From Roseomonas sp. AR75 (GTDB lineage: Bacteria; Pseudomonadota; Alphaproteobacteria; Acetobacterales; Acetobacteraceae), in contig NZ_STGB01000004.1 in the NCBI RefSeq assembly GCF_005222815.1, forward strand, positions 1,116,001 to 1,180,000: 64,000 nt of DNA, in the 5' to 3' direction. Both the position numbers and the translations under genes were made by a program. Numbering within the stretch: position 1 is the stretch's first letter; each line of letters opens with the position of its first letter. The notes below the pieces were generated by a model. The model had not been told where the DNA came from. It was given only the letters and a program-made list of their open reading frames with translations, and did not search any database. Positions 17,765-27,800 of the stretch are shown here, piece after piece.

Positions 17765-18553
17765 ATGGATCTGGAGCTTGCGGGGCGGCGTGCCCTGCTT
17801 CTGGGCAGCAGCCGCGGCATCGGCCTTGCCTGCGCGCAGCGCCTTGCGCGCGAAGGCTGCGCCGTCGCGATCCATGGGCGGGATGGCGCGGCGATCGCCG
17901 CGGCTTGCGATGCGATACGCGATGCCGGCGCGGCGGCCGTGCACGGCTTCGCCGCCAACCTCGCCGAGCCCGACGCCGTGACGCGCCTCGCGGAGGAGGC
18001 GCTTGCGGCGCTTGGCGGTCTCGAGATCCTTGTCGTCAACACCGGTCACCTGCCCTATGGCGGCTTCGCATCGCATGGCGATACGGCCTGGCATGACGCC
18101 TTCGACCTGGTGGTGATGAGTGCGGTGCGCGTGGTGCGCGCCTGCCTGCCCGCGCTGCGCACGGCGCAGGGTGCGGCCATCGTCTTCATCGGCTCCGCCA
18201 GCACGCGCGAGCCGCGGCTGCATCTTCTGTCCAACACCATGCGGGCCGCGGTGGCCGGGCTGGCGAAGACGCTGGCGCAGGAGTACGCGGGCGACGGCAT
18301 CCGCGTGAACACGGTCGCGCCGGGCTACATCGCCAGCGGCCGCATCGCCGACCGTCTCGCCGCCATGACCGCGGAGGGAACGCCGCTGCCTGATGCCGAG
18401 CGCAGCATCGCCGGCGGCCCGCTGCCGCTCGGTCGCCTTGGCCGCACGCAGGAGATCGCCGATCTCGTCGCGATGCTCGCCAGTCCGCGCGCCGGCTACG
18501 TCACCGGGGCGACGCTGACCGCCGACGGCGGGCTCAACCGTGCGCTGTTCTGA
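17765..18553 (+). CDS. SDR-family protein with altered catalytic tetrad
   Basis: A 262-aa short-chain dehydrogenase/reductase fold. The cofactor motif LLLGSSRGIG is at residues 11-20, and the SDR sequences VNTG (91-94) and VNTVAPGYI (181-189) are kept. In the active-site region FIGSASTREPRLHLLSNTMRAAV the usual YxxxK is SNTMR, so tyrosine is serine (S156) and lysine is arginine (R160). This variant SDR subgroup may catalyse a modified reaction or have another role. The start follows GGAGTGACGG. The gene diverges from the PotD-type receptor, with 99 bp between, and lies 63 bp before an NMT1-type receptor gene in the same direction. Confidence 0.85.
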   Translation: MDLELAGRRALLLGSSRGIGLACAQRLAREGCAVAIHGRDGAAIAAACDAIRDAGAAAVHGFAANLAEPDAVTRLAEEALAALGGLEILVVNTGHLPYGGFASHGDTAWHDAFDLVVMSAVRVVRACLPALRTAQGAAIVFIGSASTREPRLHLLSNTMRAAVAGLAKTLAQEYAGDGIRVNTVAPGYIASGRIADRLAAMTAEGTPLPDAERSIAGGPLPLGRLGRTQEIADLVAMLASPRAGYVTGATLTADGGLNRALF

Positions 18554-18616
18554 TTCCGGCTTGCGGTGTGGCACGCCGCGTGAAAGCCTGACAGCCGATT
18601 GAGACGGGAGACGACG

Positions 18617-19645
18617 ATGCACTCCATCGCCCCACGCCGCACGCTGCTTCTCGGCATGGCCGCCGCCCTTGCCGCACCGCGCTTGGCGCAGGCCCAGGAT
18701 GCGCGGATCCGCTTCGTGCTGAACTTCGCCTATGACGGCAGCACCGCGCCCTTCCTGTATGCGGAGAGCAAGGGCTACTTCCGCGAGCAAGGCATCGAGA
18801 CGCAGATCGATTCCTCGGCAGGATCGGGCGATGCGATCACCCGCGTGGCATCCGGTGCCTATCAGATGGGCATCGGCGACATGGCCACGCTGGTGGAATT
18901 CGCGGCACGTCATGGCGAGACCGCGCCGAAGGCGGTGATGGTCATCCTGAACCGCTCGCCTTCCGCGGTGATCAGCCTGAAGGCTGCCGGGATTGCCAAG
19001 CCCACGGACCTGCATGGCAAGACGGTGGCCGGCGGCGCAGCCGATGCGCCATCCCGCCTGTTCCCGGCCTTCATGCAGATCAATGGCGTCGATGCCGCGC
19101 AGGTGACGCGCCGGCAGGTCACGCCGCAGTTGCGCGACACCATGCTGCTGACGCGGCAGGTGGACGCCGTCAGCGGCTTCGACAGCACAGTCTGGTTCAA
19201 CCTCAAGGCCCGCGGCACGCGCTTCGAGGATGTGAACATCATGTACTATGTCGACTACGGCCTGGATTCCTATGCGAACTCCATCCTCGCCTCGCCGGCG
19301 CTGCTGCGCGACAATCCGGATGTGGTGCGCCGCTTCCTGCGTGCGGCCGCTCGCGGCTGGCGGGAGGCGATCGCAAACCCCGCGGAGGCGGTGAAGGCAT
19401 TGCAGCGCGTGCAGCCGCTGGCTGACCTGGCCCTGGAAGCGGAGCGCCTGGACTGGGTCGGCCGGAACCAGGTGCTGTCCGCCGACACGCGCGCGCGCGG
19501 GATCGGCGACGCGACGCCGGAGCGGCTAGAAGCGACCATCCGCAACACCTCCAACGGCTTCGGCCTCGCGCGGACGCCGACCGTCGCGGAGATCTATGAC
19601 GGCCGCTTCATTCCGCCGCAGGCTGAGCGGATGCCGCTGCGCTGA
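18617..19645 (+). CDS. NMT1/SsuA-like ABC transporter substrate-binding protein
   Basis: A 342-aa periplasmic receptor of the NitT/TauT/THI5 group. The signal peptide ends at LAQAQ (about residue 25). The motif FVLNFAYDGSTAPFLYAESKGYFREQGIE (about 30-58) is the standard N-lobe opening, and LHGKTVAGG marks the linker. Family members bind nitrate, taurine, sulfonates or pyrimidine precursors. The ATG at 18617 follows GGGAGACGAC. No ATPase or permease adjoins it, but a full SsuABC-like system lies 12 kb away. The 3' end overlaps the convergent OYE gene by 38 bp. Confidence 0.87.
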   Translation: MHSIAPRRTLLLGMAAALAAPRLAQAQDARIRFVLNFAYDGSTAPFLYAESKGYFREQGIETQIDSSAGSGDAITRVASGAYQMGIGDMATLVEFAARHGETAPKAVMVILNRSPSAVISLKAAGIAKPTDLHGKTVAGGAADAPSRLFPAFMQINGVDAAQVTRRQVTPQLRDTMLLTRQVDAVSGFDSTVWFNLKARGTRFEDVNIMYYVDYGLDSYANSILASPALLRDNPDVVRRFLRAAARGWREAIANPAEAVKALQRVQPLADLALEAERLDWVGRNQVLSADTRARGIGDATPERLEATIRNTSNGFGLARTPTVAEIYDGRFIPPQAERMPLR

Positions 19646-20789
19646 TCTTCGCTACCTCCGCGCGCCGCTTCAGCCACCAGGCATAGCTGCGCGGCATCAG
19701 GTCCAGCGGGTTGCCGGCACCGAGTTCGGCGGCGGCATGAACGGGCCAGTTCGGGTTCCACATGAACTCGCGCGCCAGCGCCACCAGGTCGCAACGCCCC
19801 TCGGCGATGTAGCCGTTGGCTTGATGCGCTTCGGTGATCAGCCCGACAGCCATCGTCGAAATGCCGCTCTGGGCGCGAATGCGCTCAGCGAAGGGCACGT
19901 GGTAGCCGGGCACACGCGGCACCAAATGCAGCGTCAGCGGCCCCTCGATGCCGCCGGAGGAGCAGTCCAGCACATCCACCCCGCGCGTCTTCAGCTCGCG
20001 CGCCAGCACGATGGTATCGTCCAGCGACCAGCCGCCGAGCGCGCCGTCCACGCACGAGGCACGGAAGAACAGCGGGCGGTCGGCAGGCCAGGCGCCGCGC
20101 ACCGCCTCCGTCAGCTCCAGCCCGAAGCGCATGCGTCCGGCGAGGTCGCCGCCATAGGCGTCGGTCCGCTTGTTGGTGATGGGCGAGAGGAATTGCTGGA
20201 TGACATAGCCATGCGCGCCGTGGATCTCCAGCACGTCGAATCCGGCATCGAGGGTGCGTTGCGCGGCCTCCACATGCAGCGCGATGACGCGCCGGATGTC
20301 GTCGGCATCCATCTCCTTCGGCACCATCGCACCGTTCCGGAAGGGGATCGGGCTGGGTGCGATGCCCGCCCAGGGCGGCCGACCCTTCGCCGCATCCTCC
20401 TCGCCCAGCGGGGCGAAGCCGTCCCAAGGCGCGCGCGTGGCGACCTTGCGACCAGCATGGCCGAGTTGCATCGCGGCATGCGCACCCTGGCCATGGATGA
20501 AATCCGTGATGCGCCGCCAGGCCTTCGCCTGCGCATCGGTGTAGATGCCGGGGCAGTCATAGGTCTTGCGGCTCTTCTCGCTGACCGAGGTCTCCTCGCA
20601 GAACACCAGCGCCGCGCCGCCCATCGCGAACTTGCCGAGATGCACCAGGTGCCAGTCCGTCGGCGCGCCTTCCACCGAGCAGTATTGCGACATGGGCGAG
20701 ACGACGATGCGGTTGCGCAGCGTCAGGCCGCGGATTTCGTACGGGGTGAACAGGGGCGCCATCGGCGCCGCGCCGGCTGCGTCGTCCAT
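19608..20789 (-). CDS. NADH:flavin oxidoreductase, old yellow enzyme (YqjM/NamA type)
   Basis: A 393-aa FMN TIM-barrel ene-reductase. YqjM-class features are SPMSQYCS near residues 31-38 (the redox-tuning cysteine), QLGHAGRK (near 109-116) and EIHGAHGYVIQQFLSP (near 180-195), with the substrate-binding histidines and the canonical LSPxxNxRTDxYGG sequence. Such enzymes reduce activated C=C bonds of enones or maleimides with NAD(P)H. An internal start (MAPLFTP, 20762) is equally possible. It converges on the NMT1 receptor gene with a 38-bp overlap. Confidence 0.9.
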   Translation of the reverse strand: MDDAAGAAPMAPLFTPYEIRGLTLRNRIVVSPMSQYCSVEGAPTDWHLVHLGKFAMGGAALVFCEETSVSEKSRKTYDCPGIYTDAQAKAWRRITDFIHGQGAHAAMQLGHAGRKVATRAPWDGFAPLGEEDAAKGRPPWAGIAPSPIPFRNGAMVPKEMDADDIRRVIALHVEAAQRTLDAGFDVLEIHGAHGYVIQQFLSPITNKRTDAYGGDLAGRMRFGLELTEAVRGAWPADRPLFFRASCVDGALGGWSLDDTIVLARELKTRGVDVLDCSSGGIEGPLTLHLVPRVPGYHVPFAERIRAQSGISTMAVGLITEAHQANGYIAEGRCDLVALAREFMWNPNWPVHAAAELGAGNPLDLMPRSYAWWLKRRAEVAKISAAASAQPAAE

Positions 20790-20890
20790 GGTGGTCTCCG
20801 TGGGGTCGCCGCAGGATCGCGCGGATCGCCCCCGTCGCCAAGCGGCGCGGGAGTTGCAAGGATGCCAGCGTTCGGATCGGAGGGGATCGC

Positions 20891-21778
20891 ATGAGCGGAT
20901 CGCTGGCAGGCAAGATCGTCGTCGTGCTCGGTGGCGACATGCGGATGCTGGAGCATGTCAACGGCGCCATCGCCGATGGCGCGACGGTGCGCCACCATGG
21001 CTGCGTGCCGCAGGCCGCCGGCATCAACGGCGCCGCCGCCTGCGCGACGCCGGCCGAGGCGCTGGCGGGCGCGCATATCGTCTCCTGCCCGATCCCTGGC
21101 GTCGGCGTGGACGGTGCGCTTTACGCGCCGCACGCCCCGGCGCCGATCCGACTGACGCCGGATCTGCTGCGCCATCTCGCGCCGGGCGCCGTGATCTTCT
21201 CCGGCCCGATGCCCGCGGAAATGGAGCACTGGGCGGAAGAGGCCGGCGTGAAGACGCTCGACTATTCCGAGGACGACCCGCTTTCCATCCTGCACGCCAT
21301 CCCCACGGCCGAGGGCGCGATCAAGGTCGCCGTCGAGCATACCGCCGAGACGATCTGCGGGATGAAGACGCTCTGCATCGGCTACGGCCGGGTCGGCGTC
21401 AGCGTCGCAGCGGCGTTCCAGGCGATGAACGCCCGCGTCACGCTGGCGGCCCGCAACCCCGTCCAGCTCGCGCGCGCGGAATCGATGGGTCTCGACACAG
21501 TGCACACCGACCGCCTGGCCGAGATCGCGGGCGAGTACGACCTGATCGTGTCGTCGCCCACGGCTAAGCTTGTCACGCGCGCAGTGCTGGCCGCGGTGCG
21601 GCCCGACGCACTGGTGATCGACCTCCGCTCGCCGCCGGGCAGCGTGGATCACGACGCCGGCAAGGAACTCGGTCGGCGCGTCGTCTGGGCCCGTGCGCAG
21701 GCCGGCACGGCGCCGCGCACCGCGGGCCGCAACGAGTGGCGCGTGCTGACGCGGCTGTGGAGGGAGATGCAGGCGTAG
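20891..21778 (+). CDS. dpaA: Dipicolinate synthase subunit A-like NAD(P)-dependent dehydrogenase
   Basis: A 295-aa protein whose segments match the sporulation protein SpoVFA/DpaA of Bacillus from memory of that sequence. They are VVVLGGDMRMLE (10-21), GAVIFSG (99-105), the IPTAEGAIKVAVEHT motif (137-151), Rossmann CIGYGRVGVSVA (162-173), ARxESMGLDTVHTDRL (195-209) and APRTAG (274-279). In Bacillus the A subunit works with the flavoprotein DpaB to make dipicolinate. No dpaB is visible here and the likely host does not sporulate. It stands alone between two minus-strand genes, with its own start after GGAGGGGATCGC. Family confidence is high; the actual reaction here is uncertain. Confidence 0.8.
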   Translation: MSGSLAGKIVVVLGGDMRMLEHVNGAIADGATVRHHGCVPQAAGINGAAACATPAEALAGAHIVSCPIPGVGVDGALYAPHAPAPIRLTPDLLRHLAPGAVIFSGPMPAEMEHWAEEAGVKTLDYSEDDPLSILHAIPTAEGAIKVAVEHTAETICGMKTLCIGYGRVGVSVAAAFQAMNARVTLAARNPVQLARAESMGLDTVHTDRLAEIAGEYDLIVSSPTAKLVTRAVLAAVRPDALVIDLRSPPGSVDHDAGKELGRRVVWARAQAGTAPRTAGRNEWRVLTRLWREMQA

Positions 21779-21794
21779 CGCCGACCCCCACCGG

Positions 21795-24700
21795 TCAGGG
21801 CAGGCGCGGCGCGGTGGCCAGGCGTTGCAGCGGAGCGCGCCGCGCCGTCGCCAGCCGTTCCAGCGAGAGATACACGACGGGCGTGGTGTAGAGCGTCAGC
21901 ACCTGCGACAGCAGCATCCCGCCGATGATCGTCACGCCGAGCGGGATGCGCAATTCCGCGCCCGCCCCTGTCGCGAAGGCGAGCGGCAGGGCGCCGAACA
22001 GCGCGGCAAGCGTGGTCATCAGGATGGGCCGGAAGCGTTCGCGGCAGGCTTCAAGGATCGCCTGCATGCCGCCCGCGCCGCCTGCGCGCTCGTGCTCCAG
22101 CGCAAAGTCCACCATCATGATGGCGTTCTTCTTCACGATCCCCATCAGCAGGATGATGCCGATCAGCGCGATCAGCGTGAACGGCAGCCCCGTGGCCAGC
22201 AGCGCCAGCAGCGCGCCGATCCCTGCCGTCGGCAGGGTGGAGATGATGGTGATGGGGTGGATCAGGCTTTCGTACAGCACGCCGAGCACGATGTAGATCG
22301 CCACCACCGCCGCCAGGATCAGCAGCGGCAGGCCGGACTGGAAGTCGCGGAAGCTGCGCGCGCTGCCCGCGAACTCGCCGCGGATCGTGGCCGGCATCTG
22401 GATGTCCAGCACCGCCTTCTCGATCGCCACCGACGCCTCCCCGAGCGAGACGCCCGGCGCCAGGTTGAAGGTGATGGTTGCCGCCGGGAACAGGCCTTGG
22501 TGGGTGATTGACCGCGGCGAGATGCCGCGCTCCAGCCGCGCCACGGCACCGAGCGGCACCGGCCCGTCGCGGCCGGGCAGGAAGATGCGATCGAGGTCCT
22601 CGGGCTTCTGCGTCAGTGCCGGATCGATCTCCAGCACCACGCGATACTGGTTGCGCGGGCGGTAGATGGTGGAGACCTGCCGCTGCGAGAAGGCGTTGTT
22701 CAGTGCCGATCCGATCGCCTGCACCGAGACGCCGAGCCGCGCCGCCGCGTCGCGGTCGATGATCAGGCGCGAGACGAGGCCGGTGCGCTGCTGGTCCGAG
22801 GAGACATCCTCCACCTGCGGCACGGTGCGCAACTGCCGCACCAGCGCCTCGCTCCAGGTGAAGAGGTCCTCCACGCTCGGCGAGAGCAGCACGTACTGAT
22901 AGGACGCGTTGCCTTGCCGGCCTCCGACCACGATGTCGGAGACCGGGCGCATGAAGGTCTGCACGCCGCTGACGCGCGAGAGCGGCGCGCGCAGCCGGTT
23001 GATCACGTCATTCGCCGTCACGCCCGGCCGCTTCTCCTGCGGCACCAGCGCGATCTGAAGCCGGACATTGGCGGAGGATCCCCAGAAGCCGCCGCCACCC
23101 ACCGCCGCGGAGACGTTCTCCACGGCCGGATCGGCACGGATCACCTCCATCACCCGCTGCTGGTAGATGGTCATCTGCTGGAAGGAGGTGTCGGGCTGCG
23201 CCTGGGCGGAGCCGAAGATCAGCGCGCTGTCCTGGTCCGGAAAGAAGCCCTTCGGCACCACCGTGTAGAGCCAGACGGTGCAGCCGATCAGCGCGACGGT
23301 CAGCGCCAGCATGCTGCGCCGCCAGCGCAGCACCACCGTCAGGCTGCTGATATAGCTCTCGATCAGCCTGTCCATGGCGGCTTCGAAGGCGCGGCCCAGG
23401 CGGCCAGGCGGTCGCGGCGCGCGGCTCGCCAGATGCGCGGCCAGCATCGGCGTCACGGTCAGGGACACGACCGCGGAAATGCCGACGGCGATGGACAGTG
23501 TCGCCGCGAATTCCCGCAGCATGCGCCCCACAAGCCCGCCCATGAACAATAGCGGGATGAACACGGCGACGAGGGAAAGGCTGATCGACACCACGGTGAA
23601 TCCGATCTGCCGCGCCCCTTCCAGCGCCGCCTGCATCGGCTTCAGCCCGCGCTCGGTGTAGCGGGCCATGTTCTCGATCATCACGATGGCGTCGTCGATG
23701 ACGAAGCCCACGGAGATGGTCAGCGCCATCAGCGTGAAGTTGTTCAGTGAGAAGCCGGCCAGCCACATGCAGCCGAGCGTGCCGAGCAGCGACAGCGGCA
23801 CGGAAACCGAGGCCGCGAAGATCGCGGACTTGCGCCGCAGGAACAGCGCCACCACCAGCACCACCAATACGATGCTGATCAGCAGCGTGTGCTCCACCTC
23901 CGCCACGCTGGCGCGGATCGTCTGCGACCGGTCGCGCATGATCGCCACGTCGATGCCCGCGGGCATCCAGCGTTGCAGGTCCGGCAGCAGCGTGCGGATC
24001 TGGTCCACCACCTCCAGGACATTCGCATCCGCCTGCTTGAAGACGGTGACGATCACGGCCGGGCGGCCGTTGTAGAGGCCGCTCTGGCGCCGGTCGCGCG
24101 GGCCGGCTTCCACCCGCGCCACGCCGTCCAGCCGCACCACGGCGTCGCCGGATTGGCGCACGATGATGGCGCCGAATTCCGCCGGGGTGGTCAGCCGGTC
24201 GTTGACCGTGATCGTCGCCGCCTGCTCCGGCCCATCCACGATGCCGGTTGCCTGCGTGACATTCGCCCGCGCGATCGCCGTTCGGATCTGGTCCATCGAG
24301 ACGCCGGCCGAGGCCGCCGCGGCGGGGTCGACCGAGACGCGGATCGCCGGCTGCTCCGCGCCGGAAAGGCTGACCTGCGCCGTGCCCGGCACCTGCGCGA
24401 TGCGCGGGGCAAGGATGCTGTCGGCGGCATCATAGATCGCGCCCGGCGCCACCGTGTTGGAGGTAAGCGCCATGATCAGCACCGGCGCATCCGCGGGGTT
24501 CAGCTTGCGGAAGGAGGGCGGCGCGGTCAGGCCGGCGGGCAGGTCCGGCCCTGCGGCATTGATCGCCGCCTGCACGTCGCGCGCGGCGGAGGCGATGGAG
24601 CGCGAGAGGTCGAACTGCACGATCACATTCGTCGTGCCGAGGCTGGAGGTGGAGGTCATCTCCGTCACGCCGGGAATCTCGCCCAGGCGGCGTTCCAGCG

Positions 24701-24896
24701 GTGCCGCGACGGAGGAGGCCATGATGATGGGATCGGCGCCCGGTTGGCTCGCCGTGACCGCGATGGTCGGGAAATCCACCTTGGGCAGGGGCGCGACCGG
24801 CAGGTTGAAGAAGGCGGTAATGCCCGCCAGCGCCAGCCCGATGGCCAGCAGCGCCGTGCCGATGGGCCGCGCGATGAATGGCCCGGAGATGGACAT
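21795..24896 (-). CDS. mdtC: RND multidrug efflux pump subunit, MdtC type
   Basis: A 1033-aa inner-membrane RND transporter with twelve spans, two large periplasmic loops and an internal repeat. TM4 carries the proton-relay aspartate pair in VGFVIDDAIVMIEN (about 400) and TM10 the lysine in GIVKKNAIMMVDFALEH. The N-terminus SISGPFIARPIGTALL is typical of the MdtB/MdtC (hydrophobe-amphiphile efflux) group, and the length matches E. coli MdtC (about 1025). It begins 3 bp after the MdtB-like stop, so the two are made together and probably form a heterotrimer. Confidence 0.93.
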   Translation of the reverse strand: MSISGPFIARPIGTALLAIGLALAGITAFFNLPVAPLPKVDFPTIAVTASQPGADPIIMASSVAAPLERRLGEIPGVTEMTSTSSLGTTNVIVQFDLSRSIASAARDVQAAINAAGPDLPAGLTAPPSFRKLNPADAPVLIMALTSNTVAPGAIYDAADSILAPRIAQVPGTAQVSLSGAEQPAIRVSVDPAAAASAGVSMDQIRTAIARANVTQATGIVDGPEQAATITVNDRLTTPAEFGAIIVRQSGDAVVRLDGVARVEAGPRDRRQSGLYNGRPAVIVTVFKQADANVLEVVDQIRTLLPDLQRWMPAGIDVAIMRDRSQTIRASVAEVEHTLLISIVLVVLVVALFLRRKSAIFAASVSVPLSLLGTLGCMWLAGFSLNNFTLMALTISVGFVIDDAIVMIENMARYTERGLKPMQAALEGARQIGFTVVSISLSLVAVFIPLLFMGGLVGRMLREFAATLSIAVGISAVVSLTVTPMLAAHLASRAPRPPGRLGRAFEAAMDRLIESYISSLTVVLRWRRSMLALTVALIGCTVWLYTVVPKGFFPDQDSALIFGSAQAQPDTSFQQMTIYQQRVMEVIRADPAVENVSAAVGGGGFWGSSANVRLQIALVPQEKRPGVTANDVINRLRAPLSRVSGVQTFMRPVSDIVVGGRQGNASYQYVLLSPSVEDLFTWSEALVRQLRTVPQVEDVSSDQQRTGLVSRLIIDRDAAARLGVSVQAIGSALNNAFSQRQVSTIYRPRNQYRVVLEIDPALTQKPEDLDRIFLPGRDGPVPLGAVARLERGISPRSITHQGLFPAATITFNLAPGVSLGEASVAIEKAVLDIQMPATIRGEFAGSARSFRDFQSGLPLLILAAVVAIYIVLGVLYESLIHPITIISTLPTAGIGALLALLATGLPFTLIALIGIILLMGIVKKNAIMMVDFALEHERAGGAGGMQAILEACRERFRPILMTTLAALFGALPLAFATGAGAELRIPLGVTIIGGMLLSQVLTLYTTPVVYLSLERLATARRAPLQRLATAPRLP

Positions 24897-24899
24897 CGC

Positions 24900-27800
24900 C
24901 TACTCGGCCGCCTGCGGCTGCGGGGCGGGCGGGGCGACCCGCGCGCGCAGGTCTTCCAGCGCCAGGTAGATCACCGGCGTGGTGTAGAGGGTGATCACCT
25001 GGCTCAGCAGCAGCCCGCCGATCACGGAAATGCCCAGCGGCAGCCGCAGCTCGCTGCCCGCGCCATGGCCCAGCACCAGCGGCACGGCACCCAGTATCGC
25101 GGCAAGCGTCGTCATCATGATCGGGCGGAAGCGCAGCAGGCAGGCTTCGGCGATCGCTTCCCGCGGGGTCATGCCGTGATCACGCTGCGCCTCGATCGCG
25201 AAGTCGATCATCATGATCGCGTTCTTCTTCACGATGCCCATCAGCAGCACGATGCCGATCAGCCCCACCACGTTGAGATCCAGCCCGAACAGCTGCAACG
25301 CCAGCAGCGCGCCGATGCCGGCGGAGGGCAGGGTGGAGAGGATCGTGATCGGGTGGATCACGCTCTCGTAGAGCACGCCCAGCACGATGTAGATGACGAT
25401 CACCGCCGCCAGGATGAGCCAGCCCTGGCCGGCCAGCGAGCGCCGGAACTCCGCTGCGTCGCCGCCATAGGTACCGACCATCGTGTCCGGCATGCCGAGG
25501 CCGGCTTCGGCCTGCGCGATGGCCTCCATCGCCTCGCCGAGCGAGGTGCCAGGCGCCAGGTTGAAGCTCAGCGTGACGGCCGGGAACTGGTCCTGCCGTG
25601 TGACAGTCAGCGGGCCGGAGACGCGCTCGATGGTGGCGAGCTCGGCCAGCGGCACTTGCGCGGCGGACGTCACGCCATTCGCCGTGCTGCTGCTGCCCGG
25701 CACGCGCAGGCGGCCGACCATGGCCGGATCGCCGGCCAGCGCGGGATCGATCTCCAGCACCACGCGGTACTGGTTCGCCTGGCCGTAGATGGTGCTGATC
25801 TGGCGCTGGCCGAAGGCGCTGTAGAGCGTGTCGTCGATCGCCTGCATCGTCACGCCCAGCCGCGCGGCGCGGCCGCGGTCCACGGTGACGGCAAGGCGAA
25901 GCCCGTCCTCGCGCTGGTCGGTCGCGACGTCGCGCAACTCCGGCAGGGAGCGCAGCGTCTCCAGCAGCCGCGGTGCCCAGAGGAGCAGCTCCTGCGCCGA
26001 GGAATCCATGATCGTGTACTGGTACTGCGTGCTGGAGGGTCGCGTGCCGATCTGGACGTCCTGCACCGCCTGGGGATAGGCGACGACGCCGGGGATCGCC
26101 GCCAGCCTGGGCGCCAGCCTGGCGATCACCGCCTGGGTGTCGTCCAGCCGCTGGTCGCGCGGGCGCAGCACCACGGTCAGGCGGCCGGTGTTCTGCGCCT
26201 GATTGATGGTGCCCGCGCCGGCCACCGAAGCGACCGCCGTCACCTCCGGGTCCTCGGCCACCACCTCCGCCACGCGGCGCTGCAACTCCGACATGCGGCG
26301 GAAGGAGACATCCTGCGGCGCTTCGGTCGTGATCGCGATCAGGCCGGTGTCCTGCAGCGGCAGGAAGCCCTTCGGGATGGCGACGTACAGCCATATCGTG
26401 CCGCCCAGTGTCAGCAGCGCGAGAAGCAGCATCATGCCTTCGCGTCGCAGCGCCCAGCCGAGCGTCACGCCATAGCCGCGCCGCAGCGCCTCGAACGCCG
26501 CCTCGAAGGCGCGGTTGATCGCGCCGGGTCTCTCCTCCGCCGCCGGACGCAGCAGATAGGCGCACATCATCGGCGTCAGCGTCAGCGACACCACCATCGA
26601 GACCAGCACCGAGACCGACAGCACGATGGCGAATTCGCGGAACAGCCGCCCGACCACGCCTTCCATGAACAGCAGCGGGATGAAGACCGCGATGAGGGAG
26701 ACGGTCAGCGACACGATGGTGAAGCCGATCTGCTTCGCGCCCTCATAGGCGGCCCGCAGCGGCGGCACGCCCTTCTCCACGAAGCGCACGACGTTCTCGA
26801 TCATCACGATCGCGTCGTCCACGATGAAGCCCGTGGCGATCACCAGCGCCATCAGCGAGAGGTTGTCGATGGTGAAGCCCGCCACCGCCATGATGCCGAA
26901 GGTGCCCATGATCGAGAGCGGCAGCGCGAGGCCGGGGATGATGGTGGCGCGCAGCGTGCGCAGGAACAGGAAGATCACCAGCACCACCAGCACAACCGCG
27001 ACCACCAGCGTCAGCTGGACCTCGAAGACCGAAGCGCGGATCATCTCGGTGCGATCCGCGACGACGGAAAGTTCCGTGCCGGCGGGCAGCGCGCGTTCCA
27101 GCGGCTGAAGCTGCGCGCGCAGCGCGGCGACGGTCGCGACGATGTTCGCGCCGGGCTGGCGCTGGATGTCGAGCAGGATGGCCGGCCTGCCGTTGAACCA
27201 GGCCGCGGTCTGGGTGTTCTCCAGGTCCTCCACCGCGGCGCCGACGTCGCGCAACCGCACCGGCGCGCTGCCGCGCCAGGCGATGATCACGTTCTCGAAG
27301 GCCTGCGGCGTCGTGATCTGGTCGTTCGCCATGACCGCGGAGGCCTGTTGCGGGCCGTCCACCGATCCCTTCGGCCCGGCGACATTCGCTGCGGCGATCG
27401 CGCTGCGCACATCCTCGAGGCCCAGCCCGTAGGAAGCCAGGCGCTGCGGGTCCACCTGCAATCGCACCGCCGGGCGCATGTTGCCCTGCACCGCGACGCG
27501 CCCGACGCCGCCGACCTGCGCCAGGCGCTGTGCCAACAGCGTGTCCACGATGTCGGACAGCCGCGCGACGGGCTGCGTTCCGGAGGTCAGCGCCAGCGTC
27601 AGGATCGGCGGGTCGGCGGGATTCACCTTCGCGTAGGTCGGAGGGTAGGGCAGCGTCGAAGGCAGCGTGCCGCGCGCCGCATTGATCGCCGCCTGCACGT
27701 CCTGCGCCGCATCGTCGATGTCGCGGCCCAGGTTGAACTGCAGCGTGATGCGGGAGACGCCGGGCCCGCTGACCGAGACGATCTCGTTCAGCCCGGCGAT

